Assembly: GCA_963678075.2 (NCBI GenBank)
Contig: CAXXPK010000004.1
Location: 1 to 64,000 of the forward strand
Source of the DNA: Oleispirillum sp963678075
GTDB taxonomy: Bacteria; Pseudomonadota; Alphaproteobacteria; Rhodospirillales; Rhodospirillaceae
Length of the DNA: 64,000 bases
Reading direction: 5' to 3'
Position numbers and translations under genes: made by a program. How positions within the stretch are numbered: position 1 is the stretch's first letter; each line of letters begins with the position of its first letter. The notes below the pieces were generated by a model, which saw only the letters and a list, made by a program, of their open reading frames with translations, searched no databases and was not told the origin of the DNA. Positions 27,305 through 35,369 of this stretch are shown here, in pieces.

Positions 27305-27939
27305 TCACCGCGTTGGTCGAGGGGACATCGTCGGAGCGCGCGTTGTGGGCCGGGTTTCTGTCGGCCGGGGCCTCGTTGGCCGGGGGGGGGGCGCCGCATC
27401 GCTGGCGCGCGCCGGACCGGTGGAGGCCGGGTCCCCGGTGTTCAGGATCACCGGCAGACCGTCCTTACCGCCGATGATGATGATCTTGCTGTTCTTCGAG
27501 GTGGACAGCGCCATCGTCGCCTCGATGCCGCGCAGCTTCAGGTGTTCCGGGGTGATGGTCCGCGCCACGATGTCCTGGAAGACGCGGATGCCCTCCGCCT
27601 CGATTTTTTGCGGTCGCGTTCCTTTTCCTCCCGTGCGATTCGGAAGTCGTATTCCAGCATGGCTTGGTACTGCTCCGCCTTGCGTTCGATGGCCTTGGCC
27701 ACCCGCTCGGGCAGCGTCACCAAGCGGATCAGCACGTCCTCCACCGTTACTAACTTGCCACGGAAGCTTTGGTTGACCAGGGATGACCCCAACTCGCGCA
27801 CCATCTGTTCCAGTAGTTTGGCCTGGATGAAGGCGCGGGCATCGGAATACAGCTGTTCCGGTGTGTAGCGGGCGATCAGTTCCCGCGCGTGGGAACCGAT
27901 TTCCGGATAGACCAGAATCTCGGGGTGGTCGGGACCGAC
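27305..27939 (-). pseudogene. Prohibitin/SPFH-domain protein, C-terminal remnant
   Basis: The stretch VGPDHPEILVYPEIGSHARE and then LIARYTPEQLYSDARAFIQAKLL matches the middle of a prohibitin-family membrane scaffold protein, followed by a charged helix (RVAKAIERKAEQYQAMLEYDFRIAREEKERDRKK). A frameshift in the A6 run (minus strand, near 27605-27610) moves the match KIEAEGIRVFQDIVARTITPEHLKLRGIEATMAL into the neighbouring frame, which then carries the C-terminus to 27305. The N-terminal membrane anchor and first half of the SPFH domain are absent; the remnant abuts an ABC-transporter fragment at about 27940. A 10-base G run lies at 27382-27391. Confidence 0.75.
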
Positions 27940-27940
27940 C

Positions 27941-28855
27941 AGCGATTTCCTTCGGCGCGGGCAAGGGGGCGGCGTTTTGCGGCACGGCGCCATTGCCCTG
28001 GCACAGCCGGTCTTTCAGGGCGTACAGCGCGGCCAGGGAGCGGTTCGCATCGCCGATCGCGGGAACCGCCTGCACCACGGTGCCGATCGGCCCGATCATG
28101 AACAGGGCGGCGGTGGTGACTTGCACCTCCGCGTTATGAAAATCGGTGGTGAACATCGGCACCACGAACACCATCAGGCCGACCAGGACATAGAAGACCA
28201 GCTGAATCGCCGCGAATTCCCGCGCCCAGCGGGTCTTAATGCGGCTTTTCGCGGCCCGTGTGCGGCGCGAGACTTCGGCCAGATCCTCGACCGCCTGTTC
28301 CGCGCGCGGGTCGTTCAGGCGGATTTCCTTCGGGCCGTTCAGCAAACCGCCCAGTCCCGCGAACAGGTCCATTTCCTCGGTCAAGGCGCGTTCGTTGGCG
28401 CCCTGCAGATCGGCCATTCGCCGCCAGCGGATCGCCGTCGCCACCGCCAGAAAGATCGCGATCGCGGCGAAGGCCGCCAGGGACAGCCAGGCGAGGTACA
28501 GCGCGACGCAGCCCAGCATCACCGCCTGCTGTCCGCCGACCGCCAACAGCGGCACCGCGTGCGAAATCGTTTGGCAGTCGCGGGTCAGCGCCGAGAACGC
28601 GGCGGCGTGGCCGATCTCGTCCAGGCTTTGCAGGTCGGACTTGCGGATGTCCTCGACCACCGTGGCGCGCAGGCGATCGACCAATCCCTCGACCGCGGCG
28701 GCGGAGACGAAGGTCGCCTGCCGTTGCATCGTGGCGAACAGCGCGATGCCGATCAGGAACAGGAAGGCGAGGCGCAGATCGGTGAAGCCGGAACGGGCGA
28801 CCCCCGCCGCCATGTTGACGATGGCCAACAACAGCACGGTGGATGTCGCCGAAGC
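27941..28855 (-). pseudogene. Cyclic-peptide-type ABC exporter remnant, copy 2 (membrane domain only)
   Basis: About 300 codons read as the transmembrane domain of a SyrD/PvdE-like exporter: hydrophobic segments at VLLLAIVNMAAGV, LAFLFLIGIALFA, MLGCVALYLAWLSLAAFAAIAIFL and LVFYVLVGLMVFVVPMF, the helix DRLRATVVEDIRKSDLQSLDEIG, and ALFMIGPIGTVVQAVPAIGDANRSLAALYALKDRL just before where the ATPase should start. The nucleotide-binding domain is missing; the sequence passes directly into the prohibitin remnant. The shared GPIG motif with the neighbouring fragment suggests the two exporters were tandem paralogues. Confidence 0.7.
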
Positions 28856-29317
28856 CACGGTCAGGCTTCCCCGGTCGGGGCGGTAGAGTCCGGTCAGCAC
28901 CTTCATCAGGGTCGATTTACCGGATCCGTTGCCGCCGGTGACGAAGATCACCTCGCCCTGTCTTACGGCGATGTCGATGGGGCCGACGGCGAAGCCCGGC
29001 CCGTCGGTCTCGCGGTAGGTATAAACGATCTTGGACAACCGGATTTCCGAGAAAGGCAGCGGCAGCGCGCAGGGCGAGACGGTTTCCGTCACATCCTCGA
29101 TCGCCGCCAGATCGGCGTCCAGGCGCAGCATCCGTTCCGCCGCCGCGTTGGATGCCGCCAGGATGCCCGGGGATTGGATCAACGCGCCGATCGGTCCGAT
29201 CATAAACATCACCGCGGTGGCCATCTTGACGATGCCGCCGCCGATCGCCACCACGACGGCGACCAGTCCGAAGGCCAGGGGCGACAGCCACAGGATATAC
29301 CCCATCACCGCCACCGC
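28856..29317 (-). pseudogene. Cyclic-peptide-type ABC exporter remnant, copy 1 (end of membrane domain plus Walker A)
   Basis: About 154 codons cover the last membrane segments (ILWLSPLAFGLVAVVVAI, VMFMIGPIGALIQSPGILAASNAAAERML) and the first part of the ATPase domain (EIRLSKIVYTYRE, then VTGGNGSGKSTLMKVLTGLYRPDRGSL). The sequence then switches to the membrane domain of the second copy, so the Q loop, signature and Walker B are lost. GGNGSGKST is typical of the cyclic-peptide/siderophore exporter group. Confidence 0.7.
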
Positions 29318-29632
29318 CAGCAGGCCCAGGCGGTTGTCCAGGCCGCGCCCGGCTTCCTCAATGGCGATGGCGGCGTCGCGTTCCCGGGTTTCCAGGGGGT
29401 CCGGCGATAGCAGTGCCTCGGCCAGGGGCAGGCAGGCGGTGGCGGCGACCGCGGCGCGGGCGGCGGCGACATCGCCATTCCGGGCGGCGGCCAGCAGGGT
29501 CCGTTCGGTCACGGCATCGATCAGGCGAAAGGTGGAAAACGCGATGCCGCGGTCGATCAGGATCGCCAGGGTTGCCACCGACAGCGCCAGCAGCGGTCAC
29601 ATCAGGATGCCGCCTTGTTCGATCAAAACCAT
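29318..29632 (-). pseudogene. ExbB/TolQ-type proton-channel remnant
   Basis: The ATG at 29632 shares its A with the stop of the CobW-type gene (TGATG). It opens MVLIEQGGILM, then a TGA at 29597-29599, then PLLALSVATLAILIDRGIAF. In ExbB/TolQ proteins this place reads GGPVMWPLLALS, so the TGA replaces the tryptophan codon TGG. About 80 further codons (AARNGDVAAARAAV, LEEAGRGLDNRLGLLA-like) fit the ExbB cytoplasmic region before the sequence passes into an ABC exporter fragment. ExbB energises TonB-dependent uptake across the outer membrane. Confidence 0.65.
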
Positions 29633-31515
29633 CAGGTTTCGTCCTTGAGCAGGGGGAGCCACAGGCGGCGCAGTTGGGCGGCGTCGAGGTCGCGGCCGAT
29701 GATCAGCAGGAAAGGCGGTTCGGTCGCGTCTTTTTCCGTCGGCTCGCAGCCGCTTTGTCCCGGCACGTATTGGATGACTTGCGGCGCGTCGGTGTCGGTC
29801 AGGTGGGCGATTCCCTTGATCCGCAGGACCTTGGGCGGACTGGCCGCCAGGGTCCACATCAAAAGGTCGCGGTCGGTCGTCGGCGCCAGCGCGAATCGCA
29901 GCGCGGTGAAGCCCTCGTCTAGGTGAGTGACGCCGCCGTGATCGTGGTGATGGTCGTGACGATGGTGGTGGTGTCCATGATCGTGTCCGTGATCGTGGCC
30001 GTGGTCATGGTCATGGTGTTTGTGGTCGTGGTGGTCGCAGCCGCAGGGACAGGCGGCCTCGGTTGTGGGAGGGGGGGCGGCGTGACGGGACAGGGTCTCG
30101 CCCAGAATGGCGGGGTTGACCCGCCCGTGGATCGCCGGGACGATTCGCGCCGCCGGATTGCGGTGATGAATTTCATGGCTGATCGCTTCGCGGACGTCGG
30201 TGGTCACCAAGTCGCACTTGTTCAGGATCACGGTATCGGCGGCGGCGATCTGCTCGGCCGCGACGTCGGAGGCCGCCAGGGATTCCCAAAAACGCGCGGC
30301 GTCAACCACCGCGACCACGGCGGACAATTCCGCCAGATCGTTCAGGTCCTGAAATTCGGCACGCATGTTCATCGGATTGGCGAGTCCGGTGGTTTCCAGG
30401 ACGACGATTTCCGGGGCGATGCTGTCGGCCAGTTGTCGCAACCCCCGCGTCAGGCTGCCCGCCAGGGTGCAACAGACGCAACCGGCATCCAGCGCCAGAA
30501 CGGATTCATCGCCTTCCAGCATCATGGTATCGACGCCGGTCTCACCGATTTCGTTCTGGATCACCGCGACCAGCCGGTCGTGGGCGGTGTGGAATTCGAT
30601 GAACTGGTTCAGGAACGAGGTCTTGCCGGACCCCAGAAAGCCGCTCAAGACCACCAATTGCGGGCGGGCGGCGGCGACGATGTCGGGGGCGTCTGCCGGC
30701 TCCGCGCCCGCCGCCGCGCGCGCCAGACGATAGGGCGCGGGGTCGGTGGCGGTGAAGTCGCCGGCCCAGGCGGCGCGGGCGTCGGTTCCCCAGGTCAGAA
30801 GGTCGGTGCGGCGAATACCGTCGTCGGTGGCGGAGAGTCCGCCGTCCGCCGCTCGCATCCAAAGGATCGCCGGGGTTACGGCGGCGAGCGGGCTGTCGGG
30901 GGCCGCCTCCGTCGCCGACGCGATCCCGGCGGCCAGCACGCGGAACAGATCGCGTGCGATTGCAAAGGCGGGCAGGTCTTCCTCCAACCCGCCCTTAGGT
31001 ACCAGCCAGCCGCCGTCGGGGGCCGCGATTCCGGCGGGGACGACGATGCGCCGCCGTTTGTCGGCGGTGACCGACAGGCCCAGGTGGCGCGCCGGGTGGG
31101 TCAGGGCGAGGCGCAACTCGGCGATGGCGAAGGCGGCGGCCCGTTCGGGGTGCGCCGGGAAGTCGCGGATCCAAGCGTTGGCGCTGGGGCGCGCCGCCTC
31201 GATCGCGGCGGCGAGAGCGACTTGTTCAATCATCGGGTCGTCGGCGGTGGGAAAATAAAACAGGCGAAAGTCGGCGGCGGCGTTATCGCCGCTCTCTGCG
31301 GCCAAGGGCAGGACGCCGAAGACGCCGGGCCGCGCCTTGATGCGACAGGTCCAGGCGCGCGGCATCGATTCGCATGGCGCGAACCCCAGCCAGCCGGAGA
31401 GCCGCCGGAAACGGGTGTCCATGCAGGCGGCGGTCATCCAGGTGATGGGCAGGGACAGCAAGTCGGATTCCACAAGTCTGCGGCCGGCGTCGGGCCCAAA
31501 AATCGCGGTGGACAT
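29632..31515 (-). CDS. CobW/COG0523-type GTPase with long novel N-terminal domain and His-rich loop
   Basis: A 627-residue protein. Residues 1 to about 280 form a domain I do not recognise (it includes LFYFPTADDPMIEQVALA and a mixed alpha/beta-like pattern). From about 285 the COG0523 GTPase begins: Walker A GFLGSGKTSFLNQF, IQNEIGETGVDTMML, the metal-binding cysteines in AGCVCCTLAGSL, VVLETTGLANP and the base-recognition NKCD. Around residues 485-530 there is a CPCGC motif followed by 20 histidines in about 35 residues, then the CobW C-terminal domain. COG0523 proteins insert or deliver metals, often zinc or cobalt. It is separated from the MBL gene by a hairpin terminator and coupled at its stop to the exbB remnant. 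Confidence 0.88.
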   Translation of the reverse strand: MSTAIFGPDAGRRLVESDLLSLPITWMTAACMDTRFRRLSGWLGFAPCESMPRAWTCRIKARPGVFGVLPLAAESGDNAAADFRLFYFPTADDPMIEQVALAAAIEAARPSANAWIRDFPAHPERAAAFAIAELRLALTHPARHLGLSVTADKRRRIVVPAGIAAPDGGWLVPKGGLEEDLPAFAIARDLFRVLAAGIASATEAAPDSPLAAVTPAILWMRAADGGLSATDDGIRRTDLLTWGTDARAAWAGDFTATDPAPYRLARAAAGAEPADAPDIVAAARPQLVVLSGFLGSGKTSFLNQFIEFHTAHDRLVAVIQNEIGETGVDTMMLEGDESVLALDAGCVCCTLAGSLTRGLRQLADSIAPEIVVLETTGLANPMNMRAEFQDLNDLAELSAVVAVVDAARFWESLAASDVAAEQIAAADTVILNKCDLVTTDVREAISHEIHHRNPAARIVPAIHGRVNPAILGETLSRHAAPPPTTEAACPCGCDHHDHKHHDHDHGHDHGHDHGHHHHRHDHHHDHGGVTHLDEGFTALRFALAPTTDRDLLMWTLAASPPKVLRIKGIAHLTDTDAPQVIQYVPGQSGCEPTEKDATEPPFLLIIGRDLDAAQLRRLWLPLLKDET

Positions 31516-31545
31516 GAAGGGGGCCTCGTCGGGGAAGGGGGGAAG

Positions 31546-31572
31546 AAAAAGGGCCGCGCCGAGGCGCGGCCC
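31546..31572 (-). terminator. Intrinsic terminator after the MBL gene
   Basis: On the minus strand GGGCCGCGC pairs with GCGCGGCCC around a four-base loop and is followed by TTTTTCTT. It lies 12 bases after the MBL stop and before the CobW-type gene, so it separates or attenuates the two transcripts. Confidence 0.88.
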
Positions 31573-31583
31573 AGGACTGGTTG

Positions 31584-32750
31584 TTAGAAGGTAATGGTGT
31601 CGCCGTTGCCCAAGTAGTCCGGCGACGAAGTCCGGAAGCGCGCGGTTCCACGCACCACCGGATAGCCCCGTTCCACGAACTTCTTGGCGGTCAGGTGGCC
31701 GGTGCAGTGGTTACAGCCGACCCTCTCGAAGTTCCATTTGCCAAGCGAGATGACGAGATCGTCGTACTTCGGATCCCAGTCCTCGAACGGCGAAATGTGT
31801 AGGCCGCCGTAGATGCCGTAGAAGCGGTCGTTGTCGTACTTCAGCTTCTGGTGCGCGGTACTGGTCATTTGCAGGATGCCTTGATGGTTGCATCCCGAAA
31901 TCAGCACCAGGCCCTTGTCCTTGACGTTGAAGGCGAGCGAGGTTTCGCCAAAAACGCGGCAGATGATCGGCACGTCGAACTTGACCAGCATCATGCCGGG
32001 ACGGACGACGGTCATCTCCTTATCGACGATGATCGGATCGCCCTTGTAGCCGGAGTCCTTTGCGTATTGCAGGCCTTCCTTGTAGAAGCCCTTGTGCAGG
32101 TACATCGGCAGGTGGTTGTTGTACTTCATCGTCGCGGGCAGACCCCAGTAGTGGTCGAAGTGCTCGTGACTGATGATCAGGGCTTCGATCTCGCCCGATT
32201 TCAGCATCTGATCGATGCCTTCGCGCTTGAAGCTCTGATCCATCCAGCTGTAGGACCAGCCGGTATCGAGCAGGTATTTGTGCTTGCTACCGTCCAAGTC
32301 CTCGACCTCGAGCAGGGTGGCGAAGCCACCCGGATTGTCGGGGTGCAGGGACTGTTTGGTCTGGATGGTCCAGGCGGCTTCCAGGTCGTTCGGCAGCATC
32401 TTCTTGATGCTGGCGATGCCCTCTTCGTAGCTTCCCTTGCCGACGCCCTTGCCGTTGCCGAAGGGGCCCCAGCCGATCGTGTATTGATCGACCAGAAGTC
32501 CCCCGGCGGCGCGGATGTCCTGCATCAGGTGGGCGTTGTTGAACCAACTGGTTTCTGAGATCGCGGTGACCTTGACGCTGCGAACGGCGCCGAAGTCCTG
32601 TTGCTGACGGGTCACCTTGGCCAGTCGGTCGTAGGCGGAGCCGGTATAGGAATACAGGCCCATCCCGGCCAGAGCGCCGCCGATCGCACCGGTGGCGACG
32701 CCCTTGACGAAGTCGCGCCGGGAAGTGGTGGTGTCGTCTGTCATTTTCAT
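31584..32750 (-). CDS. Tat-exported metallo-beta-lactamase-fold hydrolase (COG1237-like)
   Basis: A 388-residue protein starting with a Tat signal: SRRDFVKG followed by the hydrophobic run VATGAIGGALAGMGLYSY, so it is probably exported folded with its metals. The metal-binding motif is LIISHEHFDHYWGLP; later ligand regions are LISGCNHQGILQM and YGIYGGLHISPFED, the pattern of the COG1237 branch, whose best-known member acts in methanopterin synthesis. An extra CNHCTGHL lies near the C-terminus. The reaction here is unknown. The start is 10 bases after the stop of the ~11-TM gene; the two probably form one operon ending at the terminator at 31546-31572. The insertion between signal and fold (about residues 60-130) is long for the family. 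Confidence 0.88.
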   Translation of the reverse strand: MKMTDDTTTSRRDFVKGVATGAIGGALAGMGLYSYTGSAYDRLAKVTRQQQDFGAVRSVKVTAISETSWFNNAHLMQDIRAAGGLLVDQYTIGWGPFGNGKGVGKGSYEEGIASIKKMLPNDLEAAWTIQTKQSLHPDNPGGFATLLEVEDLDGSKHKYLLDTGWSYSWMDQSFKREGIDQMLKSGEIEALIISHEHFDHYWGLPATMKYNNHLPMYLHKGFYKEGLQYAKDSGYKGDPIIVDKEMTVVRPGMMLVKFDVPIICRVFGETSLAFNVKDKGLVLISGCNHQGILQMTSTAHQKLKYDNDRFYGIYGGLHISPFEDWDPKYDDLVISLGKWNFERVGCNHCTGHLTAKKFVERGYPVVRGTARFRTSSPDYLGNGDTITF

Positions 32751-32760
32751 GCCTCCTTCC

Positions 32761-34167
32761 CTAGCGGATCATCTGGATATGGCCGATCCACGGCAGGATG
32801 TTGATCACCCCGAAGTAGACGGCTACGCCGGCGACGGTGCCGGCCGCCAGGCCCTTGGCAAGGCTGGGCGTCCAGGCGACGTCGTGGGCGACGATTGTTT
32901 CCTCGACCTCGTCCAGTTCTGCGGTGGTCTTGGGTACGGCCCTCCAGCCCGGCCATCCATCCATGAACCAGATGTTGACCAGGAAGATATTGATCAGCCA
33001 GATCATCGGGATCATCGGGAACTGTTGCGGATGCGACAGGCCCTTCTGGGTGCCGAGGAGCAGGTGGGCGTAACGGTAGTAGAAGAAGTAGACCGTCGCG
33101 CCGATCGCCATGCTGATCATGGTGCGCAGGAAGACATTGACCGGACGGCTGAACTTGGTTGGCCAATTGTCGCCGAAGAAGCTCAAGGAGAGGACGCCGA
33201 CCAACCAGAAGATCGCGCTTTCCCCGACGTGCAACCAACGCCAATCGGGAGCCATGTCGCGGCGGGTGCCGCGGATGTTCAGGCCCCAGGCCAGATCCTG
33301 CGCGTAGAATAGGAAGAAGCACAGGCAGAACGCCACCGCGATGATGCCGAAGAAGGCGGAGGTGCGGCGCTGCCAGTCGGTCTTGATCAGGTTGAAGGGA
33401 TAGCGTTGCCAAATGCTTTCATAGACCCAGACGATCACCGTGCAGCACATGATCCACGCGATGTGGAAGTTGCCGGACACGGTGTTGGCGAATCCTTCCC
33501 AATAGGGCGGGGTGATCGCCGTGTACTGTTGCCAGGGGTAGAACAGAATCGCCATGTGCGAGTGCATGGTGACGAAGTAGATGATGGTGCCGATGAAGAA
33601 GGTGACGACGATAATGGTGATGCCGCGCGCCGGTTGGGTCAGTTTCTGCCAGGGTGCGTTTTCGCAGGCGACCACCCAACTGGGGGCCAGCCACGAGGCG
33701 ATCGCGGCGAACATCATGATCGCCTCGGCCGCGTATTCCTCGGCATAGAACTCGGTCAGTCCCATCGCATGCAGGCGGCTGGAGCTGAAATAGGCGATGC
33801 CGTACTGACCCAGGATGCCCTTGAAGAATCCCTCGATCAGGATTTCCATCACCAGTATGCAGGCGGCGGTCAGGATCGCACCCTTGATGACGGGGTGGGT
33901 CTTGTCCAGCCAACTGCGCTTGAATGGCCAAAAATCGAGAATATAGGCCAGCCAGATAAACATGATCAAAAGCCAACGGCAGACCATGTACCCGAGGTAC
34001 GGCGTATACATCCGAAATATGCCGCGCGGGTCCTGGAAAATCCACCAGGTGACATAGAAGATCGCGAAGATCATGAGGATGTTGGCTACTGCAGACCACG
34101 GCCCGTTCCAGCGTTTGACGAGCTTGCGGCTTTCAAGATAGCTTGCCCCCCGATTGTCCGCTTCCAT
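32761..34167 (-). CDS. Unrecognised ~11-TM, Trp-rich integral membrane protein
   Basis: A 468-residue protein with about 11 hydrophobic segments, for example ANILMIFAIFYVTWWIF, WLLIMFIWLAYILDFW, ITIIVVTFFIGTIIYFV, HIAWIMCCTVIVWVY, FGIIAVAFCLCFFLFYAQDL and MIPMIWLINIFLVNIWFMDGW. Tryptophan is frequent. Histidines lie in or next to membrane segments (TMHSHMAILF, GNFHIAWIM, LHVGESAIF, YAHLLLG), which could serve as metal, heme or proton-relay ligands. I recognise no transporter or respiratory family and assign no function. It is 10 bases upstream of the exported MBL gene and 92 bases downstream of the 66-residue protein. The upstream gap has a 9-base G run at 34201-34209. Confidence 0.85.
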   Translation of the reverse strand: MEADNRGASYLESRKLVKRWNGPWSAVANILMIFAIFYVTWWIFQDPRGIFRMYTPYLGYMVCRWLLIMFIWLAYILDFWPFKRSWLDKTHPVIKGAILTAACILVMEILIEGFFKGILGQYGIAYFSSSRLHAMGLTEFYAEEYAAEAIMMFAAIASWLAPSWVVACENAPWQKLTQPARGITIIVVTFFIGTIIYFVTMHSHMAILFYPWQQYTAITPPYWEGFANTVSGNFHIAWIMCCTVIVWVYESIWQRYPFNLIKTDWQRRTSAFFGIIAVAFCLCFFLFYAQDLAWGLNIRGTRRDMAPDWRWLHVGESAIFWLVGVLSLSFFGDNWPTKFSRPVNVFLRTMISMAIGATVYFFYYRYAHLLLGTQKGLSHPQQFPMIPMIWLINIFLVNIWFMDGWPGWRAVPKTTAELDEVEETIVAHDVAWTPSLAKGLAAGTVAGVAVYFGVINILPWIGHIQMIR

Positions 34168-34258
34168 GAGACAACCTCCTTGATGTGGACGGTCCGGCGC
34201 GGGGGGGGGATGACTTGCCGGTCCTTTCCCCCGCGTCGTTGCCGCGTCCTTTTGTGGG

Positions 34259-34459
34259 TTATGTTTTTCCTGCCTTCAGGCCGAGCAGCTCGGGCAGCCG
34301 CTCGGGGTCCACGGTGGCGGGATCGATGCCCCGTGCCATAGCAAGACGGAAAAGGTCGTTCTGCACGGCTGCTTTCCGTTCCGTTATGGTGGCGTCATTC
34401 CCGGTTGGCGCATCGCCCTGAAAAGGATTGATCCGGGTAAAGAATTCTCGGCGGTTCAT
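34259..34459 (-). CDS. 66-residue protein with twin-arginine N-terminus, unknown
   Basis: The ATG at 34459 overlaps the GntR-regulator stop (ATGA) and is preceded inside that gene by GGAGAACGAGG, a good ribosome binding site. The protein begins MNRREFFTRINPF, like the n-region of Tat substrates, but no hydrophobic stretch follows, so it is probably not exported by itself. The rest is polar and helical (ERKAAVQNDLFRLAMARG, PERLPELLGL). Coupling to the regulator and position before the membrane/MBL pair suggest a role in that system. No family is recognised. Confidence 0.6.
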   Translation of the reverse strand: MNRREFFTRINPFQGDAPTGNDATITERKAAVQNDLFRLAMARGIDPATVDPERLPELLGLKAGKT

Positions 34460-35199
34460 GCCTCGTTCTCCCGCGGTTCGGTGCGTTCGCCGTGGTGGCC
34501 CAGCATCGCGGTGAAGGCATCCAGGCCGTGCGCGGCCAGCGGCTGCGCGCGCCGCGCATCGCGGTTCTGGATCGCCTGCAACAGGCTGACGTGCAGGGCG
34601 AAGAAGGCCTCCACCCCGGCTTTGTCCATGCCGACGGCGTGATCCAGCAGGCCACGGGCGGCGGCGATCTCCTTCATCAGAAGATCGAGATACGGATTCC
34701 CCGCCAATGCAGACAGGACGACGAAGAAGGTGACGTACTCCCGCGCGGTTTGGGCGGCGTCGCGGTTGACCAGATAGCGCCCCATTCGCGCGGTGACGGT
34801 TTCCAGGCGGCGCGCCTGTTCGGGTACGCAGCGTTTGGCGGCATGCGCCGCCAGGTAAGGGCCGATGGCCCGCAGGGCGTCGATGGCGGCGGCGGGGTCG
34901 GCCTTGGCGTGCAGATGTTGCCAGGGCGTCGGCGGCATGGCGGACAAAAGGTAGCAGCCGCTGCGCTTGCGGATATCGACGCGGTTAAGGGCGGCCAGGG
35001 TCACCAGGGATTCGCGCACCGTGTTGCGGCTGAAGCCCAGTTGCGCGGCGAGTTCACGTTCGCCGGGCAGGCGGTCGCCCTCGCCCAGGCGAAGGGTGGC
35101 GATGAGGTCCAGAATGCGGTCGGTGCACGCGGTGGCCATGGCTTCTTGGTCCAGCCAGATATCCCTGGGGTCGAGGACCCCCGCTTTCAAAACACCCAT
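34456..35199 (-). CDS. GntR-family transcriptional regulator, FCD (FadR/PdhR) subgroup
   Basis: A 247-residue regulator. The winged helix (about residues 20-90) shows DRLPGERELAAQLGFSRNTVRESLVTLAALNRVDIRKRSGCYL. The C-terminal helical domain is of the FCD type, which usually binds small carboxylates around a metal. Its HVSLLQAI and AAHGL keep two likely histidine ligands, but the usual FH in the earlier helix reads FF (YVTFFVVLSALAGNPYL), so metal or ligand binding may differ. Two TGG-N5-CCA sites lie upstream (35244-35254 and 35370-35380). It is coupled to the 66-residue protein and lies ahead of the membrane/MBL genes, which it probably controls. Confidence 0.88.
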   Translation of the reverse strand: MGVLKAGVLDPRDIWLDQEAMATACTDRILDLIATLRLGEGDRLPGERELAAQLGFSRNTVRESLVTLAALNRVDIRKRSGCYLLSAMPPTPWQHLHAKADPAAAIDALRAIGPYLAAHAAKRCVPEQARRLETVTARMGRYLVNRDAAQTAREYVTFFVVLSALAGNPYLDLLMKEIAAARGLLDHAVGMDKAGVEAFFALHVSLLQAIQNRDARRAQPLAAHGLDAFTAMLGHHGERTEPRENEA

Positions 35200-35243
35200 A
35201 GGTTAGCCCCCTCGAAGGGAGGGTAACAAGCGGAATTCGACAC

Positions 35244-35254
35244 TGGTTGGTCCA
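35244..35254. promoter_or_regulatory. Putative FCD-GntR operator, proximal copy
   Basis: TGGTTGGTCCA lies 45 bases upstream of the regulator start. It fits the TGGTNNNACCA-like operators known for PdhR and related FCD regulators with one mismatch (TCCA for ACCA). Near-identical to the copy at 35370-35380. Confidence 0.5.
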
Positions 35255-35369
35255 GCGTCGTGTTTTGAGACATTCCCCCGTTTATCCAGACCTTCACGTG
35301 CTGGTTGTAGCTTGGGCGGAGTGGATCGGGTGCGTGGGAAGGGGGTCGGAAAGTGTAGGAAATTCGCCT

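Noticed and set aside
29923..31587. Plus-strand open frame of 554 codons opposite the CobW-type gene
   Set aside because: Its hydrophobic Val/Met run is the complement of the His-rich codons; not a real membrane protein.
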